DNA from: Desulfobulbus alkaliphilus
GTDB taxonomy: Bacteria > Desulfobacterota > Desulfobulbia > Desulfobulbales > Desulfobulbaceae
NCBI RefSeq assembly: GCF_016918545.1
Contig: NZ_JAFFQC010000018.1
Span: 1 to 64,000 of the forward strand
Reading direction: 5' to 3'
DNA: 64,000 nucleotides
Made by a program: the position numbers and the translations under genes. The notes beneath the pieces are model-generated. The model ran no database searches. It was not told the DNA's origin and saw only the letters and a list, made by a program, of their open reading frames with translations. Within the stretch, counting starts at the first letter, position 1. Each line of letters starts with the position of its first letter. Positions 35,510 through 44,050 of this stretch are shown here, in pieces.

Positions 35510-36045
35510 GACCTCCTTTTATAGACAAATGCCGCAACCACCACGCCGACGGAAAAAAACATCAGTAAAGACACAAAGGCACTCACCGACAGTTGCATCA
35601 TGCCACTGAGACCGTGCCCGCTCGGACAACCGTCAGCCATGCGAGCTCCCACCATGGCGACTATACCGCCAAAGAATGCTCCCAAGGCCCGTTTGCCAGT
35701 AGAGGGACCGAAACGTTTCTGCCACGTGGGTGGCACAGCCTCAAAACGAAAACTTCGATCAGAAACAGATGAAATCAACGCACCAATAAAGATGCCGGTG
35801 ATAAGCATGAACTGCCAGTCAACTACCACTCTGGTTTTGAGAAAATATTCATTGGCGGCAACATGCTCGGCGGAAAACATCTGTCCGAGATAGCCGGCGG
35901 CGCGCACAAAAGTAGTGGATGCACCGAGATAGTTGGTTTTGCCCAACAATTGAGTGGTTGCGTAGACCGAAAGCACTGCAAGCAGGCCCAGAAGGGCTCC
36001 TGCCAGGTAGGGGCTCCAGCCGCCGTTCCTGGTTCTATTCTGCAT
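35506..36045 (-). CDS. YeeE/YedE-type sulfur-compound permease half, N-terminal type
   Basis: 179 residues from ATG 36045, preceded by AGGAGG at ideal spacing; the frame is open to 36081. Membrane segments include LAGALLGLLAVLSVYATTQL, FMLITGIFIGALISS, ALGAFFGGIVAMVGARMA and FVSLLMFFSVGVVVAAFV. The signature ARMADGCPSGHGLSGMMQLS supplies the second conserved Cys. It pairs with the downstream half to make a two-subunit transporter, which suits a sulfur-metabolising organism. Confidence 0.85.
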   Translation of the reverse strand: MQNRTRNGGWSPYLAGALLGLLAVLSVYATTQLLGKTNYLGASTTFVRAAGYLGQMFSAEHVAANEYFLKTRVVVDWQFMLITGIFIGALISSVSDRSFRFEAVPPTWQKRFGPSTGKRALGAFFGGIVAMVGARMADGCPSGHGLSGMMQLSVSAFVSLLMFFSVGVVVAAFVYKRRS

Positions 36046-36127
36046 GGTTTCCTCCTTTTTTTGGTTATGAAACGGAATCATTGATCAAGGATGGATTCCG
36101 GTTCCATCTGTGTCCAGTTCCGTGGGT

Positions 36128-37276
36128 CTAGTAGCGATAAGTAGCGGCAACGCCAGTGGCCGTGGGCATCCGGTTGTTGGGAACGACCACCACCGCACCT
36201 TTTTTTCTAAACACCAGTTCCGCCAGGTCATCCAGGATGTCGCCCGTAGCAGGTTGCCCGGGAGCACTGAAGGTCACCTGACCCGTTTCCGGATCCACAC
36301 TGCCGGCAACTTCCCGGTCGGCATCGACCAGCAGGCTGCCAACCCGACCCGCAGCAGCAGCGGCGGCCACCTCCTCGATATCGTCGGTCCCCATCTGCCG
36401 GGACAGGGCGAGTTCATAGGTTGCCACCAGTTCGGCCAACCGTTGCAGATACAGTGGCTCGATCTTTTTCCAGGCCTGCAGGCGCAGTTGTTCAAGGTTT
36501 AATGCCTCAGGATTGACCTGAAGGCTTTCTTTCATCAAGAGGGGATTGCGACTGATCTGGCGGAAAGGACCATGGTATTCCTTGAGGGCGGCCAGCATTA
36601 ACGGCAGGCCGGAGGGGCGTGAGTGGTGCTCGAGAATATTCCGGTCAACGACCCGGAAAAATCGTTCCATATCGATATCGACCTCTTCGTTAGCCGAACC
36701 ATGACCATGAAACATGGCTTTGCCGCTGCCGCCTTCCATGCCGTAGGAGGCGACGGTCTGGTGCGGTTCGGTCAGCTCATTCCCCAGGGCCTCGGTAATG
36801 GTTGTCGGTATCGAAGTCAGTTCAACCGGATCAATAGCGTCGCGATTCCCCTCGTACAGTTTGACCCTGTGACGATTGAGGCTGAGAATCTGGAAACGGT
36901 CAGCGGATTGGAGAATACGGAGCAGCGGTTTGACATGAAAGCTGTCCGCAACTGTCACGGTCTCTTTGACCGGTCGCTGCAGCTCGAAAATCTGAAACAC
37001 TCCGGGGGCACCAAGGATTGCAAGGCCTTCGGTCCGCAGGCGCCAAAATTCTTCATCATTGGCCAGTTGCTGGAATGGTGTGAGAAGCGCCTGAATTTCC
37101 CGGGCCGGATACTGGCGGCGAAGAGACTCTTCAACTGCGGAGAGGAGATTGCGATAGCGAATAGGATCCTGCAGATTGTCGGGGCGAAGCCGATGGGTCG
37201 GCTGATAGATGGAAATGCACGGTGGGCCATGATCGGCGAGAATCTTGGATAAATGGTCTGTGGTCAGTTGTCGCAT
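36128..37276 (-). CDS. baeRF-like protein (bacterial archaeo-eukaryotic release-factor-1 family)
   Basis: 382 residues, with GAGGAGG seven bases ahead of the ATG. CISIYQPTHRLRPDNLQDPI RYRNLL at the start, FQILSLNRHRVKLYEGN in the middle, a Gly/His-rich loop (GGSGKAMFHGHGSANEE) and DILDDLAELVFRKKGAVVVV near the end match the baeRF3-type family, related to eRF1/Pelota central and C-terminal domains. The family is predicted to act on stalled ribosomes or tRNA under stress; none is well characterised. It may share a transcript with the YeeE/YedE genes (82-base gap). Confidence 0.72.
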   Translation of the reverse strand: MRQLTTDHLSKILADHGPPCISIYQPTHRLRPDNLQDPIRYRNLLSAVEESLRRQYPAREIQALLTPFQQLANDEEFWRLRTEGLAILGAPGVFQIFELQRPVKETVTVADSFHVKPLLRILQSADRFQILSLNRHRVKLYEGNRDAIDPVELTSIPTTITEALGNELTEPHQTVASYGMEGGSGKAMFHGHGSANEEVDIDMERFFRVVDRNILEHHSRPSGLPLMLAALKEYHGPFRQISRNPLLMKESLQVNPEALNLEQLRLQAWKKIEPLYLQRLAELVATYELALSRQMGTDDIEEVAAAAAAGRVGSLLVDADREVAGSVDPETGQVTFSAPGQPATGDILDDLAELVFRKKGAVVVVPNNRMPTATGVAATYRY

Positions 37277-37565
37277 GGAAACCTCCTCTGATTGTGCAAG
37301 TCAGTGCATCCCCCGTCATTGTCGCGACTGGTTCTGCATTAAGGTGTTCGCCCGTTGCTCTGTTTTCGAAATCCAGTTCTCCTTATGGTTGGTATGCGAT
37401 GGCAGCAGTTTTGTATATACTTGATTAAGCGCAACTCGAGTAATGTTGCCAGGTTTTCCGGCTCAAGTTGCATACATCAAAGTTTTACCAGTACATTGAT
37501 ATTGATAATGCAAACCAGAGGAAATGTCCTGAAAAAAATTGAAAAGCCCTGGAGCATATCAGGGA
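37277..37565. other. Divergent intergenic region between baeRF and permease genes
   Basis: 289 bases separate the two divergent genes, so both promoters should lie here. I could not pick a convincing -35/-10 pair. No repeat or RNA motif was seen. Confidence 0.4.
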
Positions 37566-38665
37566 ATGATGCAGCTGACCATGAACCTCGCCGTCGAAAC
37601 AGGCCTGGCCGCCTGGTCCCTTCTGGAACAATCTTTTCTTTATATCCTTTTCGGATTGTTCATTGGCGGCCTGCTGAAAATATTTCTTTCGCCCGATTAT
37701 GTCGCTGCCCATCTGGGGCAGGGACGGTTTACATCGGTTTTCAAGGCAGCCGTGTTGGGTATTCCTCTACCGTTATGCTCCTGCGGCGTTCTTCCGGCAG
37801 CGGCCCAGTTGAAAAAGCAGGGCGCCAATAACGGTGCCACCACCGCCTTTCTCATTGCAACTCCCGAGTCCGGAGCGGATTCCATTGCCGTATCCTGGGC
37901 GCTGCTCGACCCCTTGTTGACCGTGGCCCGGCCTGTAGCAGCTTTTTTCTCCGCCTGTACCGCCGGAGTGATGGCAAACCTGCTTTTGGACCGGCAGGGC
38001 AGGGCGGAAACCGCCCAACCCGTGCCGCTTATCCGTGCTGCAACATCAGGCTGCCGGGAAAAAACCGATTGTCAATGCGTCCAGGAAAAGCAGGCAGGCG
38101 GCTTGAGGGGCAGATGCAGGGAGGGCATACGTTATGCAGTCGTTGATATCTGGGGTGATCTGGTTGGTTGGTTTTTTGTTGGTCTTATACTCGCCGCCTG
38201 CATCACCGTCCTGGTTCCCGATGATATGATCATGCGGCACCTGGGTGGAGGGATCGGTTCGATGCTGCTCATGCTGCTGGTCGGTATTCCGGTGTACATA
38301 TGTGCTACCTCTTCAACACCGGTTGCCGCGGCCCTTATTCTCAAAGGTGTCAGTCCCGGTGCAGCCCTGGTTTTTCTTCTGGCCGGCCCGGCAACCAATA
38401 TCGCCTCTCTGGCCGTACTGGTTAAAATTCTCGGTAAAAAGGGGTTGGTCTGTATCTGGCCTCCATCTCGGTGCTCAGTGTTCTCTGTGGCCTGGCCCTC
38501 GATCTGGTCTATTTTTCTCTGGGGATCTCTGTGGTGGCCACTATTGGCGAGGTAACGGAAACTCTGCCGCATTGGCTCATGTTGGCGGCAACCCTGCTGT
38601 TACTCCTGCTGTCGATCCAACCCCTTTTCAATCGATTTTTCCGCAAACGACTGGTGCCGGCCTGA
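37566..38665 (+). pseudogene. SO_0444/YraQ-type permease with a frameshift near 38440
   Basis: From ATG 37566 the frame encodes a membrane permease with PLCSCGVLPAAAQLKKQGAN, FLIATPESGADSIAVSW, a Cys-containing cytoplasmic loop, VGIPVYICATSSTPVAAALI and FLLAGPATNIASLAVL, as in SO_0444/YraQ-type permeases (predicted metal efflux). At AAAAAGGGG (38436-38446 region) the frame is lost and a wrong tail runs to 38555. Adding one base restores GLYLASISVLSVLCGLALD to LVYFSLGIS and the normal end at 38665. It is either a sequencing error in a homopolymer, a real mutation or slippage. Confidence 0.78.
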
Positions 38666-38769
38666 GCTGAAATCAACCCAGCCCGCCCTCATTCGTCACC
38701 TATCTGCACGGGTTCTGTGCGTGCAACCGCGACCGAGTACAAAATGGGGGTTACTTGTGATCGCCTGGT

Positions 38770-39000
38770 TCAGTTCCGCTTTGTTCCCTTATAGGTAAAG
38801 GCCTTGGCAATCATTTTATAGAGTGTTCCCTTGTCGATACCAATATCCTTGCCGCATGGGCACCGGATTTTATGTTCGTGTATCTGACCGTTATACATCT
38901 TTTTGATGCGGTTTTTGTGGCAGCGAAGCACCTCGCCGGGTCCGATCTTATCATAGCGCCATAATTTTTTCCTGCAGGCGGCACAGTGAATTGTCAGCAT
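38770..39000 (-). CDS. Small zinc-ribbon-like protein, 76 aa
   Basis: Residues IHCAACRKKLWRYDK and VLRCHKNRI hold one CxxC and a further Cys, then HKIRCPCGKDIGIDKG has a CxC. This suggests one or two metal sites. It is basic with no membrane segment, so RNA or DNA binding is plausible. It follows the 39018 gene by 17 bases on the minus strand and probably shares its transcript. No named family is recognised. Confidence 0.7.
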   Translation of the reverse strand: MLTIHCAACRKKLWRYDKIGPGEVLRCHKNRIKKMYNGQIHEHKIRCPCGKDIGIDKGTLYKMIAKAFTYKGTKRN

Positions 39001-39017
39001 GGTTTCTTCGCTGTCGG

Positions 39018-39326
39018 CTATATTTTCTGGCGTTCCCGTTCCAGTTCCCGCGGATCGGCAAATTTGATCAGCCGCACCTTTCTACTTCGCGGGAATTCGC
39101 GTTTGATCATGGTTTTCAGCTCTTTTTCCAGTTTATCGATGGTGACCTCCAGAACCTGTTCTTCATATCCATGTTCTCGGATCTCTACAAGGTCGTCCTG
39201 CTTTTTAATGAGAGCAATACCACGGTTCCTTTTATAGGACAGGAGTTCGATGCCACCGGGGGGTTGTATTTTTTTCAAAGCCCGCAGGCTGTCGCTGATG
39301 AGTGTGGTCATACTGACAAGGGCCAT
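39018..39326 (-). CDS. Hypothetical protein, 102 aa
   Basis: I chose ATG 39326 (MALVSMTTLISDSLRALKKI); the frame is open to 39464 but the added residues look non-native. The sequence is charged and mostly alpha/beta (ALIKKQDDLVEIREHGYEEQ, then LEVTIDKLEKELKTMIKREF, ending RKVRLIKFADPRELERERQK). No domain is recognised. The adjacent zinc-ribbon gene suggests a two-gene unit. Confidence 0.6.
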   Translation of the reverse strand: MALVSMTTLISDSLRALKKIQPPGGIELLSYKRNRGIALIKKQDDLVEIREHGYEEQVLEVTIDKLEKELKTMIKREFPRSRKVRLIKFADPRELERERQKI

Positions 39327-39424
39327 AATGAAAAGCTGGTGAAGGAGAATTGGCAAAAATGTCGTCGCACTTATAACCTGAATACAGCAGAATATACCAG
39401 AAACAAGCGACCAGCCTTCACGGT

Positions 39425-39718
39425 TCAACGCCATCTCTGCAGTGATGGCAGACCCGTATCGCACACAGCGTTGCGGGGGGCAAAAAAGAAGCGAAAAAAG
39501 AGTCCCCCTTCGAATTCATGATGATCGGGTGCGGTGTTGACACCGGCAAATCCGCCCCAGGCCCAGTTCGAGGTTATCAGGCGCATGGTTGCCAGGCGGG
39601 CAGCAAAAGCAAGCCCGGTCACGGTCTCACCGGCGAATGTTCCTGAAAATTCTTTCTCGGCAAAAAATCTCTTTGGCCAGGTTTCGTTGTTGGAGGTGCT
39701 GGTGGAGGGATGATTCAT
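39425..39718 (-). CDS. Doubtful small protein, 97 aa
   Basis: An ATG-started frame with weak ribosome-binding sequence. The sequence (FAGETVTGLAFAARLATMRL, FEGGLFFRFFFAPRN) has no recognisable family and an odd composition. It is retained because nothing else explains the region and its frame is open, but it may be spurious. Confidence 0.25.
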   Translation of the reverse strand: MNHPSTSTSNNETWPKRFFAEKEFSGTFAGETVTGLAFAARLATMRLITSNWAWGGFAGVNTAPDHHEFEGGLFFRFFFAPRNAVCDTGLPSLQRWR

Positions 39719-40020
39719 CCTATTATTTTAGTTAAAAAATTCGCAGACACAAATGTATTTCTTCAAATCCGGCGTTTTTCAGCAACCCGTTTTTCTGAGA
39801 CCCATTTTTCCGCAACCCAACAGGCTGACTTTTTCAGCCCATGCCAGAGTTGCCTGTTGACTGTCCGGAAACCTCGACAGATCCATATACGTCCAAAACC
39901 GATGACGATTTTCTTGCTTTTTACCTACAGAACCTGTATGCCAAAACTATATACGCGGCAGATCGAGAGTCAGTGACAAACACTGGCCTGCACAATTTTC
40001 CCTCTTTTTATGGCGGCGGT

Positions 40021-40308
40021 ATGACAGCAGAATCCGACATCCCTCCGGTTGAGCAACCATCTCCAGCCAAGCCGGCCTCCAGAAAAAAAACTTTTTATAA
40101 CCTTGCCTTCTATCGGGATTGGTGCAAAGCCTGTGGTCTGTGCATGGCCTTTTGCCCAAAGAAGATCATTCTGGCGGATAAAAGCGGCAAACCAATGGTA
40201 AAGGAACCGGACCAGTGTATCGGTTGCCGTTTTTGCGAGATGCACTGTCCTGATTTTGCCATTACGGTCAGCGAGCGTCAGCCGAAAAGGAGGAAGGATG
40301 ATGCCTGA
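40021..40308 (+). CDS. korD: 2-oxoacid:ferredoxin oxidoreductase, ferredoxin-like delta subunit
   Basis: 95 residues from ATG 40021 (GGCGGCGGT upstream); the frame is open to an ATG at 39841, but the extra 60 residues lack family likeness. Two [4Fe-4S] motifs: CKACGLCMAFCP and CIGCRFCEMHCP. The N-terminal tail is Pro-rich. It carries electrons between the catalytic subunits and ferredoxin. The next gene starts eight bases before its stop, and the order D-A-B-C matches oor/kor operons. Confidence 0.9.
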   Translation: MTAESDIPPVEQPSPAKPASRKKTFYNLAFYRDWCKACGLCMAFCPKKIILADKSGKPMVKEPDQCIGCRFCEMHCPDFAITVSERQPKRRKDDA

Positions 40309-41440
40309 AACACCCAGCAAACGTCAACTCCTCCAGGGGAATGAGGCCATTGCCCATGGCGCCCTGGCAGCGGGTTGCCGGTTTTTTGCCGGTTATCCCA
40401 TTACCCCTGCTTCGGAGATTTCCGAAGAACTGGCCACCCTGATGCCTCGCTCTGGCGGCACCTTTATTCAGATGGAGGATGAAATAGCCAGCATGGGAGC
40501 GATCATAGGTGCCTCCCTGGCTGGTGTGAAAGCGATGACCGCCACCTCCGGCCCGGGTTTTTCCCTGATTCAGGAAAACCTCGGCTACGCCTGCGCCGCC
40601 GAAGTCCCTTGTGTGGTGGTTAATGTCATGCGTGGCGGCCCGTCCACCGGCCTGGCCACCAGTCCGGCTCAGGGGGATGTGCAGATGGCGCGCTGGGGGA
40701 CCCACGGTGACCATCCAATCATTGTTCTTGCCGTGTCCACGGTGAGCGATTGTTTCACCACCACCATCAAGGCTTTTAACCTGTCTGAACAGTTCCGGGT
40801 ACCGGTGATTATCCTCTCCGATGAGATTGTTGCCCACACCAGAGAATGCGTCGAATTACCTGCACCCGAGGAAGTCTATATCATCAACCGGATCCGGCCC
40901 AGTGTTCCACCGGAATGGTATAAGCCCTACGAAGGGGACAGTCGAGGGATACCGGCCATGGCTTCTTTTGGTGATGGGTATCGCCACCACATCACCGGCC
41001 TGGTACATGACGACCATGGTTTTCCCACGGAAAATCCCGGAGAAATTCTCAATTTCCATCAACGGTTGACCCAGAAAATCACCCGGGGTTTTCCGGAGAT
41101 CATGATGACCAGAAGCTATCGGCTCGAGGATGCCGAAGTGGCCATCATTGCCTATGGTTCAGTGGCCCGTTCGGCCATGCGGGCCGTTGAGGAAGCCCGC
41201 CAACAGGGTATTCGCGCCGGACTGCTGCAGTTGATCACCCTGTTTCCCTTTCCACGCAGCCATGTGACTCCGGTGCTCAAGCAGTGCCGCGCTGTCCTGG
41301 TACCGGAGATGAATATGGGCCAGATCAGCCGGGAGGTGCAGCGGGTCAATCAGAGTTTTTGCACGGTGGTCAAGCATAACCGGGTCGATGGCCAGGTTAT
41401 CACCCCGGACGAACTCTCCACCCGTCTGATCAAAATGTAG
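40301..41440 (+). CDS. korA: 2-oxoacid:ferredoxin oxidoreductase alpha subunit
   Basis: 379 residues. ATG 40301 follows AGGAGG by seven bases, and the ATG just before it is an alternative. LLQGNEAIAHGALAAGCRFF to AGYPITPASEISEEL is the domain that contacts the 2-oxoacid and CoA; IQMEDEIASMGAIIGASLAG and TSGPGFSLIQENLGYA follow. In strict anaerobes this enzyme makes 2-oxoglutarate by reductive carboxylation or oxidises it with ferredoxin. The exact 2-oxoacid (2-oxoglutarate, branched-chain) cannot be set by eye. Confidence 0.92.
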   Translation: MPETPSKRQLLQGNEAIAHGALAAGCRFFAGYPITPASEISEELATLMPRSGGTFIQMEDEIASMGAIIGASLAGVKAMTATSGPGFSLIQENLGYACAAEVPCVVVNVMRGGPSTGLATSPAQGDVQMARWGTHGDHPIIVLAVSTVSDCFTTTIKAFNLSEQFRVPVIILSDEIVAHTRECVELPAPEEVYIINRIRPSVPPEWYKPYEGDSRGIPAMASFGDGYRHHITGLVHDDHGFPTENPGEILNFHQRLTQKITRGFPEIMMTRSYRLEDAEVAIIAYGSVARSAMRAVEEARQQGIRAGLLQLITLFPFPRSHVTPVLKQCRAVLVPEMNMGQISREVQRVNQSFCTVVKHNRVDGQVITPDELSTRLIKM

Positions 41441-41452
41441 AGAGGTCATACC

Positions 41453-42283
41453 ATGTCGGTATCAACCCAGACCATTCGCCACGAATACCTACGCCATAAT
41501 AAAAAATTTCCCCATGTCTGGTGTCCGGGTTGTGGCAATGGCATTGTCATGGCCGCCCTGTTACGGGCCATCTACCGGATGGAATTGAGCAAGGATGAGG
41601 TTGTCCTGGCTTCGGGTATCGGCTGTTCCGGTCGCATGCCGACCTATCTCGATTTCAACACCCTCCACACAACCCACGGTCGGGCCTTGACCTTCGCCAC
41701 CGGCGTCAAGCTCGCCAATCCGGCACTCAATGTGGTGGTAGTCATGGGGGACGGCGATGCCACGGCTATCGGCGGCAATCACTTCATCCATGCGGCCCGG
41801 CGCAACCTCAATCTTACCGCGATAATCATCAATAACTCGATCTACGGTATGACGGGGGGGCAATATTCACCGACCACACCATTTGGGGCTCGATCGACCA
41901 CTTCGGTCTACGGCCACATTGAACAGGCTTTTTCCATTGCCGAACTGGCGGTGACCGCCGGAGCCTCCTTTGTGGCTCGTTCCACTGTGTATCACGCCGA
42001 ACTTCTCGATACACTCATCGAGCAGGCCATGCACAAGCAGGGGTTTGCCGTGGTTGAGGTCATTTCCAACTGTCACGTCCAGTACGGGCGGCGCAACCAG
42101 TTGGGCGGTGCGGTGGATATGCTCAAGTCGTATAAGGAGAACGCCATTACCGTCGCCCGGGCTGCCCAACTCACAGCCGAACAACTTGAAGGAAAAACAA
42201 CCATCGGCGTTCTGACTGACCGGCAACTGCCTGTCTCCACAGAGGAATACGAAAAGATTCGTCTGCGGGCCGAACAGTCCTGA
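41453..42283 (+). CDS. korB: 2-oxoacid:ferredoxin oxidoreductase beta subunit
   Basis: 276 residues from ATG 41453, 12 bases after korA. HVWCPGCGNGIVMAALLRAI carries a Cys ligand of its [4Fe-4S] cluster, ASGIGCSGRMPTYLDFNTLH another, and VVVMGDGDATAIGGNHFIHA with IIINNSIYGMTGGQ is the thiamine-diphosphate/Mg site. It is the decarboxylating and electron-relaying subunit. Confidence 0.94.
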   Translation: MSVSTQTIRHEYLRHNKKFPHVWCPGCGNGIVMAALLRAIYRMELSKDEVVLASGIGCSGRMPTYLDFNTLHTTHGRALTFATGVKLANPALNVVVVMGDGDATAIGGNHFIHAARRNLNLTAIIINNSIYGMTGGQYSPTTPFGARSTTSVYGHIEQAFSIAELAVTAGASFVARSTVYHAELLDTLIEQAMHKQGFAVVEVISNCHVQYGRRNQLGGAVDMLKSYKENAITVARAAQLTAEQLEGKTTIGVLTDRQLPVSTEEYEKIRLRAEQS

Positions 42284-42291
42284 GGGGAGCC

Positions 42292-42885
42292 ATGAAGAAA
42301 CACGAAGCCAGCCGGTACGAGATCCGTTTCAGCGGTTCAGGAGGTCAGGGGTTGATCACCGCGGCGGTGATCTTTGCCGAAGCCGTGGGCGTCTATGACG
42401 GTCAATTTGTCTGTCAGACCCAGAGTTACGGTCCGGAGGCAAGGGGGGGCAAATCAAAGGCCGAAGTGGTGATTAGCGATGCACCCATTGATTATCCCAA
42501 GGCCCGACGCCTTGACCTTCTTCTCGCCATGAACCAGGCGGCCTGCGATGCCTATTATCGTGACCTGTCCCCTGGTGGGTTGCTGGTGGTGGATGCCACC
42601 CTGGTGGAGCAGCACCCCACCAGCCGTATTGTCGCTCTTCCCTTTACCACCATAGCCAGAGAGGAATTGGGCAGGGAGATGGTGGCCAACATGGTGGCTT
42701 TAGGGGCGGTCGGGGTGCTGTCCGGTCGTGTGCACGCCGCCAGCCTGGAAAAAGCTCTGCTGGCCAGAGTGCCGGTGGGAACAGAGGAACTGAACCAGAA
42801 AGCCCTGCAGCGCGGCATGACGGAGGCTGCCAAGATACGCTTGGAAACCTTGCCACGTTCGATCTTCAATGATGATGAGGTATAA
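42292..42885 (+). CDS. korC: 2-oxoacid:ferredoxin oxidoreductase gamma subunit
   Basis: 197 residues from ATG 42292, GAGGGGAGCC upstream. FSGSGGQGLITAAVIFAEAV and CQTQSYGPEARGGKSKAEVV are signatures of the gamma subunit, which stabilises the complex. The flavoprotein gene begins right after its stop, so it belongs to the same transcript. Confidence 0.94.
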   Translation: MKKHEASRYEIRFSGSGGQGLITAAVIFAEAVGVYDGQFVCQTQSYGPEARGGKSKAEVVISDAPIDYPKARRLDLLLAMNQAACDAYYRDLSPGGLLVVDATLVEQHPTSRIVALPFTTIAREELGREMVANMVALGAVGVLSGRVHAASLEKALLARVPVGTEELNQKALQRGMTEAAKIRLETLPRSIFNDDEV

Positions 42886-43470
42886 ATGAAAGAAATGAAA
42901 GTTGTCGCCTTTAACGGAAGCGCTCGTAAAAACGGCAATACGGCCTTGATGATCGGCTACCTGTTTGAAGAACTCGCCAAAGAAGGGATCGCAACGGAGA
43001 TGGTCCAACTCGCCGGAGAACATCCCCACGGCTGCATCGCCTGTTATCAGTGTTTTAAAAACAAAAACAACCGCTGTATCGTTGATGTCGACTGTATCAA
43101 CAGCTGCATTGAGAAGATGTTGGCGGCCGATGCCATTGTCCTGGCGTCACCCACCTATTTTGCTGATATCACTGCTGAAACCAAGGCCCTTATTGATCGT
43201 GCCGGTATGACCTCCCGGGCGAACGGGGACATGTTCAAGCGTAAGCTCGGGGCGGCAATTGTCACCCGCAGGCGTGGTGGTGCCATCCATGCCTTCGATT
43301 CCATCAACCACTTTTTCACCATCGGTCAGATGATCATTGTCGGATCCTCGTACTGGAATATCGGCGTGGGTCGAGAAAAAGGCGAGGTGGCCGAGGACAA
43401 GGAAGGGATCACCACCATGCAGGATCTGGGGAAAAACATGGCCTGGCTGCTGAAAAAAATCCACGCTTGA
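42886..43470 (+). CDS. Flavodoxin-fold iron-sulfur flavoprotein-like oxidoreductase
   Basis: 194 residues, start immediately after the korC stop. VVAFNGSARKNGNTALMIG binds the FMN phosphate. GCIACYQCFKNKNNRCIVD gives cysteines in a C-x2-C-x2-C-like loop, as in iron-sulfur flavoproteins. ASPTYFADITAETKALIDR completes the fold. It probably shuttles electrons from ferredoxin or NAD(P)H to small quinones or other acceptors. Cotranscription with korDABC suggests an electron-transfer link, which is inference. Confidence 0.85.
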   Translation: MKEMKVVAFNGSARKNGNTALMIGYLFEELAKEGIATEMVQLAGEHPHGCIACYQCFKNKNNRCIVDVDCINSCIEKMLAADAIVLASPTYFADITAETKALIDRAGMTSRANGDMFKRKLGAAIVTRRRGGAIHAFDSINHFFTIGQMIIVGSSYWNIGVGREKGEVAEDKEGITTMQDLGKNMAWLLKKIHA

Positions 43471-43643
43471 AAGTGATTCCTGGCTCTTCCTTGAGCAGCC
43501 GATACAGGAAGGCGGAACAATGTGCTGGTATTCAACAGTATGTTGATTTTCAATAAAAGAATTTGACCGACACCCGCGAAAGACCTATAACCATAAAAGA
43601 TAGAATGCCCCGTGCCTGGTACCGGGTCGCACCATGGATTTCT

Positions 43644-43764
43644 CCTGGATCCGTGAGCATCCAAAGGGCGGCTGGTGAAATTTATTGCCAAGGATTTCGC
43701 TACAATTAAAAATAATTACAGCAAGATATATCTATAACAAGAGTCCAGCCGTCACGGATTCAGG
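43644..43764 (-). mobile_element. MITE-like palindromic element, copy F (short form, inverted)
   Basis: 121 bp. It begins CCTGGATCCGTGAGC and ends CAGCCGTCACGGATTCAGG, i.e. it is the short form in opposite orientation. It occupies the gap between the flavoprotein and the zinc-ribbon gene and ends 28 bases before the latter's ATG, so it could supply its 5' leader. Confidence 0.8.
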
Positions 43765-43792
43765 TTTCTGTTTTTCTTTCGGGGGGATTGCT

Positions 43793-43978
43793 ATGCTGGC
43801 TATTTGTGAAGAATGCTCAAAAAAATACAATATCGATGAAGCAAAGATGAAGAGTATGAGGGCACGCTTTTCCTGCCGGGAATGCGGTCATATTATCGTG
43901 GTTGTGAAAAATACCCTGGATCAAGGTCAAGATTCTGGTTATAAACCCACCGCGGACATGAACAGCGATGTTTCGTAA
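43793..43978 (+). CDS. MJ0042-type zinc-ribbon protein, 61 aa
   Basis: ATG 43793 follows GGGGGGATT. Residues ICEECSKKYNIDEAKMK and ARFSCRECGHIIVV give two CxxC pairs in the arrangement of the MJ0042 family zinc-finger domain that often opens larger regulatory proteins in Deltaproteobacteria. Here it ends after a short polar tail. The next plus-strand gene starts about 72 bases later and may be its functional partner. Confidence 0.75.
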   Translation: MLAICEECSKKYNIDEAKMKSMRARFSCRECGHIIVVVKNTLDQGQDSGYKPTADMNSDVS

Positions 43979-44050
43979 GCCGGTTCAGTGCGGCCCCATC
44001 AGGGAGGTTGCCGCGGTTCATGATATCCAAGCCGATTCCCGGCTGGGGCG

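Noticed and set aside
39841-40020. Longer N-terminus for korD from ATG 39841
   Set aside because: The added 60 residues have no similarity to the family and the known delta subunits start close to the 40021 position.
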